Below, piece after piece: positions 1-6,727 of a stretch of 21,726 bases of DNA (positions are counted from its first letter, which is position 1; each line of letters begins with the position of its first letter). A model generated the notes under the pieces. It was not told the origin of the DNA. It did no database searches and was given only the letters and a program-made list of their open reading frames with translations. The DNA comes from Onstottus_A sp036505875 (GTDB lineage: Bacteria > Acidobacteriota > Blastocatellia > UBA7656). The stretch spans positions 1-21,726 of the forward strand of contig DASXSR010000372.1 of assembly GCA_036505875.1 (NCBI GenBank), written 5' to 3'. A program made the translations under genes and the position numbers.

Positions 1-194
1 GGAACCCTGTTAGGTTGTGTCACCTGTCGAAAGTTAGGATCTGAGGTTAAATTCTTCGTGGAGATTAGGTTTTATGGTGTTAAGGTTGGATGGTAAGATC
101 GGTAACCGCGTATGACCAATCGTCTGTATCCAACCCGGGCACTCACGGACATTTGTTGCAGACTGGCCCCAACCATCGCCTGTGGAGGTGGGTT

Positions 195-680
195 GTGACT
201 TCTAATGAGCTGATAACACTGTCTATCGCAATTCTCTCGCTCATTGTCTCAGGATTTGCGGCTTACAAAGCTTATACTCTCGGAAGCTATCAGTTGCGTC
301 TATCCAATCGGATCGAATATCAGAAGCTTCTGTTCGAGATCGATAAGCAAGTGATGCAGGATCCCTCCCTATCCGCAATGTATGACGACCATGCGAGCTT
401 ACTCGACACAAACGATCCATTGAACAGAGCAAAGCTTGACGCATTCATCAGTTTCCACATCAATCTGCTCGAAGTGGTATATGTGTTTTTCCAGAACGTG
501 AGGGTATTGACTGGTGAGGAGAAGGAAGTATCGAGGGCTTGGGACCGCTGGACTAAGTACTTAGTTGAAAACTCATTCGAATTGCGAAGCGCGTTAATGC
601 GGCCCGAGGTGGACGACTTCTACAATGCAACATTTCTGCTGTATGTCAGACAGATCTTAAAGGAAAGGAAATTTATGTGA
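195..680 (+). CDS. small membrane-anchored protein of unknown function
   Basis: I do not recognise this 161-residue protein. I chose the GTG at 195 because a GGAGGTG ribosome-binding site lies 184-190, five or so bases upstream; the frame stays open back to an ATG at 90, but that start has no comparable site and adds a low-complexity, unlikely N-terminus. Residues about 5-25 form one hydrophobic helix, followed by a charged, mostly alpha-helical part that should lie in the cytoplasm (inference from the positive residues after the helix). The layout, one N-terminal helix and a short helical domain, is shared by many orphan bacterial membrane proteins of DUF4760-like type, but I see no diagnostic motif. 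It ends 72 bases before the amidohydrolase gene on the same strand, so co-transcription is possible. Base composition is more AT-rich than the ars and ABC genes to the right. Confidence 0.6.
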   Translation: MTSNELITLSIAILSLIVSGFAAYKAYTLGSYQLRLSNRIEYQKLLFEIDKQVMQDPSLSAMYDDHASLLDTNDPLNRAKLDAFISFHINLLEVVYVFFQNVRVLTGEEKEVSRAWDRWTKYLVENSFELRSALMRPEVDDFYNATFLLYVRQILKERKFM

Positions 681-752
681 CTAAGACGAGCGCCGCTCAT
701 TTTTTGAGAAGCGGAGCCGACTCAATTGGATGGTTGCGAGAGGAATGGAGTA

Positions 753-1589
753 ATGATTGACGTGCACATTCACGCGGTAAACCCGCGGTTACCGGGCCTG
801 AAGGCTCTGCCCGGGTTCCTCGAAGATTCGCCTGAGAGAGTTGCAAACATTCTACGGCGGCAGATGCAAGAGTCGGGGACGGAGATAGTCCTCGCCATGG
901 GGAGGATCCCGGGAAACGCTGACGATCCACTCGGTATCAATTCAACACTACGTATATCAGCATTCTTGCCAGAACTGCACGCCATCGGAATTGCCGATCC
1001 GTTGCAGACTGACAACGCCCACCTGAATCGCGTGGAGGAGCAGTTGCGATCAGGTAAGGTGAAGGCCTTGAAGGGGTACCTCGGCTACTTGTATTACGGA
1101 CCGGAAAGCCCAAACTACGCTCCATACTACGAGCTGGCGGCGCAGTTTCAGATTCCTTTCATCTTCCACACTGGGGACAATTATTCGATCATCGCTAAAC
1201 TAAAGTATGCCCAGCCACTACTGGTTGATGAAGTCGCGGTTGAGCACCCGGATGTCAACTTTGTCTTAGCCCATTTCGGAAATCCATGGATCACCGATGC
1301 TGCCGAAGTTATCTACAAGAACGATAATGTGTGGGCCGACTTATCTGGGTTATTGGTGGGAGATGAAGTATTCTTCGAGAGATTATCTGAGGATGGGACG
1401 TTGCGACGCGTGATTGAGCGCGTAAAAGAGGGAATAGAGTTCACTTCGCGGCATGACCGCATTCTATACGGAACGGACTGGCCGCTAGTACCGATGCGCG
1501 TTTATGGTGATTTTGTTCGCCAAATCGTTCCCGAAGAGTATCACCAATTAGTATTCCGCGAAAATGCAAAGGCATTGTTCAAACTATAG
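753..1589 (+). CDS. amidohydrolase (Amidohydrolase_2 family metal-dependent hydrolase)
   Basis: This 278-residue cytoplasmic TIM-barrel hydrolase belongs to the amidohydrolase-2 group, whose members hydrolyse or decarboxylate small substrates using a divalent metal. Visible family marks are the N-terminal DVHIH (His5, His7), His139 in FIFHTGD, His174 in VLAHFG, and Asp242 in YGTDWP, followed by the usual ending ENAKALF. The metal site therefore looks intact. The substrate cannot be read from sequence. I chose the ATG at 753, directly before the DVHIH strand, over an ATG at 726, because GAGAGGA and GGAG elements at 738-750 precede it and family members normally start a few residues before the HxH motif. 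The reading frame after the TAG stop stays open for another 72 codons (to 1808), but the protein already ends like its family. Codon choice and GC are more relaxed than in neighbouring genes. Confidence 0.9.
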   Translation: MIDVHIHAVNPRLPGLKALPGFLEDSPERVANILRRQMQESGTEIVLAMGRIPGNADDPLGINSTLRISAFLPELHAIGIADPLQTDNAHLNRVEEQLRSGKVKALKGYLGYLYYGPESPNYAPYYELAAQFQIPFIFHTGDNYSIIAKLKYAQPLLVDEVAVEHPDVNFVLAHFGNPWITDAAEVIYKNDNVWADLSGLLVGDEVFFERLSEDGTLRRVIERVKEGIEFTSRHDRILYGTDWPLVPMRVYGDFVRQIVPEEYHQLVFRENAKALFKL

Positions 1590-1797
1590 TACGGCGAACT
1601 CTCCATCACGCGGCAAACTCAATCTCTGCTCTCGAGTTTAGACCCGGTCGATGCATGGCGCCCTAAACGTGATTACAATAACCCTTCTGGATCCGCCAAC
1701 GACTTAACCGCCGCAAGGAACGCTCGCCATATCGATCAGCGCTCCAAAGACCGAGAGGTGGCTCTGTTCTTGAACGGATTCACCAAGAACATGTCCT

Positions 1798-2652
1798 TCA
1801 CGGCTTGACCGCAAATACTCTGACGCTGGCGGCGTAGTCGTTGATGTTGTAGCGGCTCAAGAGCTCGGCCAGATGATCAAACGACCCGCTCGAAGGACCG
1901 CAGCATCCTGATGTGGCAACCGGCAATGAGCCGGCGTCAGACGAACAGCCCTCTTGGCTTTCCATCTCGGCGTAAACGTTCAAGTCTTTTTCTGTGTCGA
2001 TGATCTCAGCGTGAGCGAACCCTGCGCTTTCGAGGCCGCGCTTGTAATCATCAATCAGAATCGCGCCCGCGACGCAGCCTACATAAGCGAGCAGATCAGA
2101 GGACACTTCGAGCGGAAGCTGTTTCTTGAGCGCGATATCGCTTACCGCAAGCCGGCCGCCGGGTTTGAGCACTCTCGCGATTTCTCGAAACACCGCCTGC
2201 TTGTCGGGCGCGAGATTGATAACGCAATTGCTGATCACGCAATCGACCGAGCCGGACGCGAGCGGGAGCTTATCGATCATCGCCTGGTGGAATTCGACAT
2301 TGCTGTAGCCGCCTTTCTGCCCGTTTCGGCGCGCACGGTCGATCATCTCAGGTGTCATATCAATTCCGATGGCGCGGCCTTCGGGACCGACTTTCTGCGA
2401 CGCCAGAAAAACATCCAGTCCGCCTCCGCAGCCAAGATCGACAACTACCTCTCCGGAGCGCAGATGCGCATAGGCTGTCGGATTTCCGCAAGACAAACCC
2501 ATGTTCGCCTCTGCCGGAATGGAAGCCAACTCTTCGGCTGAATATCCAAAAGCCTCGGCCACCGCTCGCACGCCTTCTCGTTCGCTCGAAAGCGCGCTTC
2601 CGGCAATCGAGCCGTATCTGTCTCTGACCGTGTCTACGATTTTTTGAGCCAC
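1798..2652 (-). CDS. arsM: arsenite S-adenosylmethionine methyltransferase
   Basis: ArsM methylates As(III) with S-adenosylmethionine in the cytoplasm, giving methylated and finally volatile arsenicals. The 284-residue protein shows the SAM motif VDLGCGGG at 71-78, the acidic loop GIDMTPEM at 96-103, and the family signature SNCVINLAPDK at 141-151. Three conserved arsenic-binding cysteines are visible: Cys55 (LSCGNP), Cys143 (SNCVIN) and Cys193 (VGCVAG). The fourth cysteine found near the N-terminus of the algal and animal enzymes is absent, as in many bacterial ArsM. The tail carries extra cysteines, Cys236 and a Cys250-Cys251 pair, that may help capture arsenic (inference). Translation starts at GTG, with AAGGAGAAG just upstream. 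The gene is 28 bases downstream of arsR, so the two form one operon. No arsenite pump or arsenate reductase is in the window. Confidence 0.93.
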   Translation of the reverse strand: MAQKIVDTVRDRYGSIAGSALSSEREGVRAVAEAFGYSAEELASIPAEANMGLSCGNPTAYAHLRSGEVVVDLGCGGGLDVFLASQKVGPEGRAIGIDMTPEMIDRARRNGQKGGYSNVEFHQAMIDKLPLASGSVDCVISNCVINLAPDKQAVFREIARVLKPGGRLAVSDIALKKQLPLEVSSDLLAYVGCVAGAILIDDYKRGLESAGFAHAEIIDTEKDLNVYAEMESQEGCSSDAGSLPVATSGCCGPSSGSFDHLAELLSRYNINDYAASVRVFAVKP

Positions 2653-2680
2653 TTGCTTCTCCTTTTCGTTGAGTGTTCGC

Positions 2681-3040
2681 TTACTGTCGTGCTCGCTGCC
2701 CTCGTAGGGCTCGGGCGGAAGTGATCATTACCGGTTCGACGACGCGGCTCCGCGTGCAGCACTCGGCGTAAAGAAACCCGAGCAAGTCCTGGAGAGCCGG
2801 TGCGTTGGCTGAATACCACAGCCACTGTTTGTCCTTGCGCACGCTGACCAGGTTCTCCATCCTCAGCTTTTCCAGGTGATGAGAGAGCGTCGAGTTCGGT
2901 ATTCCGAGCTCGTTTTGAATATCGCTGACGTTCATGCCATCCGGGTGGGCCGACAGCAGGAGCCGCATTATCCGCAGCCGTGGCTCCGCGCCCATAGCGG
3001 CGAACATGTCGGCAAATCGCGCCGTTTCTCCATTCTTCAT
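2681..3040 (-). CDS. arsR: ArsR-family arsenic-responsive repressor
   Basis: A 119-residue winged-helix repressor of the ArsR/SmtB family, expected to bind as a dimer to the promoter of its own operon and leave when As(III) binds. The DNA-recognition helix is visible in the segment IPNSTLSHHLEKLR (residues 47-60), followed by the wing. There is no ELCVC-type metal site in that region as in E. coli ArsR. Instead adjacent Cys94-Cys95 sit in the C-terminal helix (YAECCTRS), the placement known for the Acidithiobacillus type of ArsR; the third cysteine of that site is not apparent. It lies immediately upstream of arsM and is divergent from the ABC operon. The ATG has no ribosome-binding site, but a strong promoter ends only six bases upstream, which implies a leaderless mRNA. 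Confidence 0.93.
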   Translation of the reverse strand: MKNGETARFADMFAAMGAEPRLRIMRLLLSAHPDGMNVSDIQNELGIPNSTLSHHLEKLRMENLVSVRKDKQWLWYSANAPALQDLLGFLYAECCTRSRVVEPVMITSARALRGQRARQ

Positions 3041-3075
3041 ATTTCGATAATACTAGAAATGTCAGACACCGTCAA
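3041..3075 (-). promoter_or_regulatory. arsR-arsM promoter with overlapping candidate ArsR operator
   Basis: On the minus strand TTGACG (3075-3070) and TATTAT (3052-3047) are separated by exactly 17 bases, a near-consensus sigma-70-type promoter. The start codon of arsR begins seven bases after the -10 box, where transcription should start. The 20 bases 3041-3060 form an imperfect inverted repeat, ATTTC-N10-GAAAT, covering the -10 box and the start site. This resembles ArsR-family boxes and would let the repressor block polymerase. The boxes are seen directly; repressor binding is inferred. Confidence 0.75.
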
Positions 3076-3102
3076 CGGAAATCTTTTTTGGTCGTGTTGA
3101 TC

Positions 3103-3132
3103 TTGACGCTCCGGGGACGCCCAAAATAGAAT
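3103..3132 (+). promoter_or_regulatory. promoter of the ABC-export operon
   Basis: TTGACG (3103-3108) and TAGAAT (3127-3132) are separated by 18 bases and face right. They are followed by an untranslated leader of roughly 118 bases before the TTG start at 3257. The -35 box is identical to that of the divergent arsR promoter, and the two -35 boxes are only 27 bases apart. Read from sequence alone; no activator site is evident. Confidence 0.6.
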
Positions 3133-3256
3133 TACCTTTAACTCTCAACCTTTGGGTTTATGCGAAGATCTTGATGGGTCCACTCGCTCCGCAAGCAAAA
3201 GCTGACCAGTTCAATTTCAACGACGAGCGCAGATTGCTCGCATTGGGAGGGTTGTT

Positions 3257-4222
3257 TTGATTGAAGTAGACCACCTCACAAAAAGCTACGGTAAGAATCT
3301 CGCGGTCAACGATATATCCTTCACAGTCGGCAAGGGAGAGATACTCGGATTCCTGGGTCCAAACGGGGCAGGGAAGACCACCACGATGCGGATACTCACC
3401 GGCTACCTGCCGGCGACCAGCGGTTCGGCTCGAATTGCCGGCTTCGATGTCTTCGAGCAGTCGATGGAAGTGCGCAAGCGAATCGGCTACTTGCCCGAAA
3501 ACCCGCCGCTCTATACCGATATGAACGTGAGCGGTTATCTCGAATTCGTGGGTCGCATCAAGGGAGTGCAAGGCGCGGATCTCTCCAAACAGGTCGACCG
3601 CGCTATGGAGCTGTCTAATCTCACGCAGAAGAAGAACGAGTTGATCAAACGACTGTCCCGCGGTTTCAGGCAAAGGGTCGGGATCGCGCAGGCTATCGTT
3701 CACAACCCCGACGTTGTGATTTTGGACGAGCCTACGGTGGGGCTTGATCCAAAACAAATAATAGAAGTGAGAAAACTCATCAAGGGGCTTGCCGGCGAAC
3801 ACACGATCATACTTTCAACTCACATTCTGCCCGAGGCCAGCCAGACTTGCGATCGAGTCGTGATCATCAACAAGGGTCGCATAGCGGCAGTCGATACGCC
3901 GGAGAATTTGACGACTCAGCTCAAGGGCGCCGAGCGCGTACAGATGGAAGTGAAAGGCGAGGAAGAACCGCTGCGCGAGGCCATCGAGCAGGTTGAGGGT
4001 GTGACGAAGCTCGACGTATCCACTCTCGACAGCTCCCAACACCTGAAAGCGATAGTCGAAAGCGAGCCAGGCATCGACCTGCGCGGCAAGCTAGCTGCGG
4101 CAGTGATCGCAAAAGGTCTGGAGTTGTTTGAACTACGGGCGGTGAGCTTGAGTTTGGAAGATATATTCCTGCAGCTTACGACCGAGGAAGAGTCAGCGAC
4201 GAAGGGGGCCGCGGCTGCTTAA
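3257..4222 (+). CDS. ABC transporter ATP-binding protein, GldA-like
   Basis: This 321-residue protein is the cytoplasmic ATPase of an ABC-2 type exporter. All ATPase motifs are intact: Walker A GPNGAGKTT (34-42), a Q-loop with Glu in the usual Gln place (YLPEN, 79-83), signature LSRGFRQRV (133-141), Walker B VVILDEPT (153-160), D-loop GLDP, and switch histidine His189. The LSRGFRQR signature and YLPENPPLY loop are typical of the GldA/NosF-like group. After about residue 225 a C-terminal accessory domain follows, ending in the usual LEDIFLQLT. Translation starts at TTG 3257, chosen because GGGAGGG (3245-3251) lies at the correct distance and the next in-frame Met is far inside the domain. It is the first gene of a four-gene operon with a permease, a GldG-like protein and a DUF4340 protein. 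The cargo is unknown. Confidence 0.93.
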   Translation: MIEVDHLTKSYGKNLAVNDISFTVGKGEILGFLGPNGAGKTTTMRILTGYLPATSGSARIAGFDVFEQSMEVRKRIGYLPENPPLYTDMNVSGYLEFVGRIKGVQGADLSKQVDRAMELSNLTQKKNELIKRLSRGFRQRVGIAQAIVHNPDVVILDEPTVGLDPKQIIEVRKLIKGLAGEHTIILSTHILPEASQTCDRVVIINKGRIAAVDTPENLTTQLKGAERVQMEVKGEEEPLREAIEQVEGVTKLDVSTLDSSQHLKAIVESEPGIDLRGKLAAAVIAKGLELFELRAVSLSLEDIFLQLTTEEESATKGAAAA

Positions 4223-4283
4223 AGCGGTAATGAAATCAGGTTCAGCCGACAAGCGGACGGCACCCGTTTCGTTCTTCTCTTTT

Positions 4284-4329
4284 CTTTTCCTTCTCCTTCC
4301 CTCGCATCGCGGGGATGGAGAAGGAAAAG
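4284..4329 (+). other. long intercistronic hairpin
   Basis: The arms CTTTTCCTTCTCC (4284-4296) and GGAGAAGGAAAAG (4317-4329) are perfect 13-base complements, lengthened outward by A-T and G-U pairs and closing on a GC-containing loop. It sits in the 193-base gap between the ATPase and permease genes. No T-run follows the right arm on the plus strand, so it looks less like a full terminator than a pause, processing or mRNA-stability element. Function is inferred. Confidence 0.6.
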
Positions 4330-4382
4330 AGAGAACACAACAAGGTCGCGGCCGCCTCTTGTAGGCTGTATCTGAAAGATCC

Positions 4383-4398
4383 ACCCACTTCCGTGGGT
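4383..4398 (+). other. small hairpin before the permease ribosome-binding site
   Basis: ACCCAC and GTGGGT form a six-pair stem with a TTCC tetraloop. It ends about six bases before the TTGGAGA ribosome-binding site of the permease gene, near enough to affect initiation. No regulator can be named. Confidence 0.4.
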
Positions 4399-4415
4399 AG
4401 TATTTGGAGATTCAT

Positions 4416-5207
4416 ATGAAAGGCATAATTGCTGTCTATCGGCGCGAGATGGGAAGTTATTTCGTCTCGCCCATCGCTTACATCGTCATCGGGTTGTTCC
4501 TGCTGGTCTCCGGCTGGTTTTTCTATCGCATACTCGGCTTCATGATCCAGCAGTCAATCACGATGCAAATGCGATCGATGCAGATGGGTGGCGGCGCACA
4601 GCCGATGGACGTTCCCGGACTCGTGATTCAGAGTTTCCTGGGCGACGTCGGCGTCATCATCCTGTTTCTGCTGCCGATGTTGACGATGGGAGTCTATGCT
4701 GAAGAACGCAAACGCGGGACGATGGAGCTGCTGATGACCTCGCCGCTGAGCGAATTTCAAATCGTCTTCGGGAAATTCCTCGCGGCGCTGACGCTTTTCG
4801 GTGTGATGCTCGCGCCGACGCTCATCTATCAGATCGTGATGGCATCGTATTCCGAGCCCGGGATTCCGTGGAGCGTGCTTTGGTCGGGCTATCTCGGACT
4901 CGCCCTGCTCGGGGCGGTGCTGGTTGCGCTCGGAACATTCATTTCGTCGCTGACCGAGAGCCAGATCATCGCGGGCGTCGCAACGTTCGCACTGTTTATT
5001 TTGCTGTGGGTGCTGGATTTCGGCGCGCGCGACACAAGCTCCACCTGGGGGGACGTGCTTCAGTATTTTTCGATCCTTCGACATTACGACGATTTTTCTC
5101 GCGGGGTGATCGACACCGCCAACATAATTTTTTACGTCAGCCTTGCAGGCATCGCAGTTTTTCTCACTCAGCGGTCGCTCGATTCAATGCGCTGGCGGAG
5201 AGCGTAG
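4416..5207 (+). CDS. ABC-2 type permease, GldF/NosY-like
   Basis: A 263-residue inner-membrane permease with six predicted hydrophobic helices, partner of the upstream ATPase. The family hallmark EERKRGTMELLMTSPLS follows the second helix; it is the coupling segment seen in GldF, NosY and related ABC-2 permeases. The first periplasmic stretch is methionine-rich (several Met between the first and second helix, in the segment after FMIQQS), which is a little unusual. I chose ATG 4416, preceded by TTGGAGA (4404-4410); an in-frame TTG at 4404 lies within that ribosome-binding site and is unlikely to be used. The downstream GldG-like gene starts three bases after the stop, so translation is probably coupled. 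The exported substrate is unknown. In Bacteroidetes the GldA-GldF-GldG set is needed for gliding, but homologues are widespread in non-gliding bacteria. Confidence 0.92.
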   Translation: MKGIIAVYRREMGSYFVSPIAYIVIGLFLLVSGWFFYRILGFMIQQSITMQMRSMQMGGGAQPMDVPGLVIQSFLGDVGVIILFLLPMLTMGVYAEERKRGTMELLMTSPLSEFQIVFGKFLAALTLFGVMLAPTLIYQIVMASYSEPGIPWSVLWSGYLGLALLGAVLVALGTFISSLTESQIIAGVATFALFILLWVLDFGARDTSSTWGDVLQYFSILRHYDDFSRGVIDTANIIFYVSLAGIAVFLTQRSLDSMRWRRA

Positions 5208-5210
5208 CTT

Positions 5211-6725
5211 ATGAGTATCAATCGCAAAGAAGCTTTCAAAATTATCGGTTTTCTGGGTCCGGTCTTACTCATCGCCGGTTACATTCGCTACTCGATACGC
5301 GAGACGATGGGCCCGCTGAATCTGACGCTGTTGATCGCCGGCGGCGCGCTCACTATCGCCGCCATCGTCTTCAACTTCAAAGCGATTCGCGAGGCGTCGC
5401 GAAAGCGCTCGTCGAAGCTGGGCGCGAACACAGTGGTGCTGACGGTTGCCGTTCTGGCTATTGTCGGATTCGCGAACTTTCTCGGCTACCGACATCATAA
5501 GCGCATCGATCTGACCACCGAGAAGCTCTACAGCCTCTCGGATCAGACTCGCAAGATTGTCTCTGATCTGAAGAAGGACGTGAAGGTGATCCTGTTCGAC
5601 AAGGACGATCGGCAGGGACTCGGCGACCAGATGAAGGAGTATCGAAACCTTAGCTCGCGTTTCACATTCGAAAGGATCGATCCGCAGAAGAACATTGAAG
5701 CCGCCAAACAGTACAAGCCTGAGCATCTGGGCGACGTGGTGGTTGTGTCTGGAGATCGCACTGAGAAACCCAAGGATACGACTGAGCAATCGATCATCAA
5801 CGCCATTATCAAGGTGACTCGCGACAGCCTGAAGAAGGTCTGTTTCGTCGAAGGCCACGGAGAGAAGAAACTCTCATCGACCAACGAAGGTGACGGCTAC
5901 GGCGTCGTTGACAAGATGCTCAAGGATGAGAATTACGAAACGAAGACGATCAATCTTGTTTCGTCCACCGACGTGCCGGCCGATTGCGATGTGCTGGTGC
6001 TGGCTGGGCCGAAGCAGTCTCTGTTTCCGCAAGAGGCTTCTTCGATCGGCAAGTACCTCGAGAAGGGCGGCAAGGCGATGCTGCTCATCGATCCCGACAC
6101 CGATCCGAAACTGGATGACGTTCTGCATTCCTGGGGGATTCAGCTTGGAAATAACACTGTAGTCGACGCTAGCGGGGTCGGTCGGTTCTTTCAGTTGGGG
6201 CCGGGAGCTCCGCTAGCTCGCAGCTACGGGTCACATCCAATCACCAAAGATTTTGAAGGCACGATGACCTTCTTTCCGCTGAGCCGAAGCGTCGAGGCGA
6301 TTCCCGAGAGCGGCGCTTCGTCGACTGAGTTGATGAAGACCTCTGAAGAAAGCTGGGCTGAAACCGATATAAAAGAGCAACCCGTTCGTTTCGACGAGGG
6401 CAAGGACAAGAAAGGACCTATCAGCCTGGGAGTGGCTGCGAACAAGACCGAAGGCGATAAGGAAGCGAGACTTGTCGTGATTGGTGATTCCGATTTTGCC
6501 GCAAATCAATTTGTTGGGGTTCAGCGCAACGGCGATCTGTTCATGAACTCGATCAATTGGCTCTCGCAAGACGAAGACCTGATCTCGATTCGCCCGAAGA
6601 ACCCAGCCGACCGCCGAGTCTCGATGACCGAAGCAGATCAGAATCAAATGTTCTGGATAACACTCGTGCTCATGCCGCTCGCGGCCATCGGGTCGGGCGT
6701 CTACATCTGGTGGAGGCGGAGATAG
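5211..6725 (+). CDS. GldG-like ABC transporter auxiliary protein
   Basis: A 504-residue membrane protein of the ABC-type auxiliary family (GldG-like, PF09822). There are three hydrophobic helices at about 10-29, 36-54 and 74-91, a large soluble extracytoplasmic domain, and a C-terminal anchor at about 479-499 followed by WWRRR. Family marks are the sequence RIDLTTEKLYSLSDQT after the third helix, FVEGHGEKKL in the middle, the LVLAGPK strand and GGKAMLLIDPD. In GldG-only families two N-terminal helices are common; the extra pair of N-terminal helices suggests part of a permease-like segment in front of the soluble domain. It starts at ATG 5211, three bases after the permease stop, with GGAGAG a little far upstream, consistent with coupling. 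The DUF4340 gene starts two bases after its stop. Likely forms one complex with the ATPase and permease. Confidence 0.9.
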   Translation: MSINRKEAFKIIGFLGPVLLIAGYIRYSIRETMGPLNLTLLIAGGALTIAAIVFNFKAIREASRKRSSKLGANTVVLTVAVLAIVGFANFLGYRHHKRIDLTTEKLYSLSDQTRKIVSDLKKDVKVILFDKDDRQGLGDQMKEYRNLSSRFTFERIDPQKNIEAAKQYKPEHLGDVVVVSGDRTEKPKDTTEQSIINAIIKVTRDSLKKVCFVEGHGEKKLSSTNEGDGYGVVDKMLKDENYETKTINLVSSTDVPADCDVLVLAGPKQSLFPQEASSIGKYLEKGGKAMLLIDPDTDPKLDDVLHSWGIQLGNNTVVDASGVGRFFQLGPGAPLARSYGSHPITKDFEGTMTFFPLSRSVEAIPESGASSTELMKTSEESWAETDIKEQPVRFDEGKDKKGPISLGVAANKTEGDKEARLVVIGDSDFAANQFVGVQRNGDLFMNSINWLSQDEDLISIRPKNPADRRVSMTEADQNQMFWITLVLMPLAAIGSGVYIWWRRR

Positions 6726-6727
6726 CA

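Noticed and set aside
1..70. Three TTAGG words at 10, 34 and 65
   Set aside because: Spacing is uneven and the words are too short to call a repeat array.
1..96. Open frame of 31 codons from the left edge ending in TAA at 94-96
   Set aside because: Too short to tell a gene end from chance, and no motif is recognisable.
692..714. CCGCT...AGCGG hairpin with T-rich loop between the first two genes
   Set aside because: Only five pairs and the T-run is in the loop, not after the stem, so it is not a credible terminator.
1954..2541. 195-codon open frame antisense to arsM
   Set aside because: It lies wholly opposite a well-supported gene and has no ribosome-binding site or recognisable motif; typical of GC-rich antisense frames.
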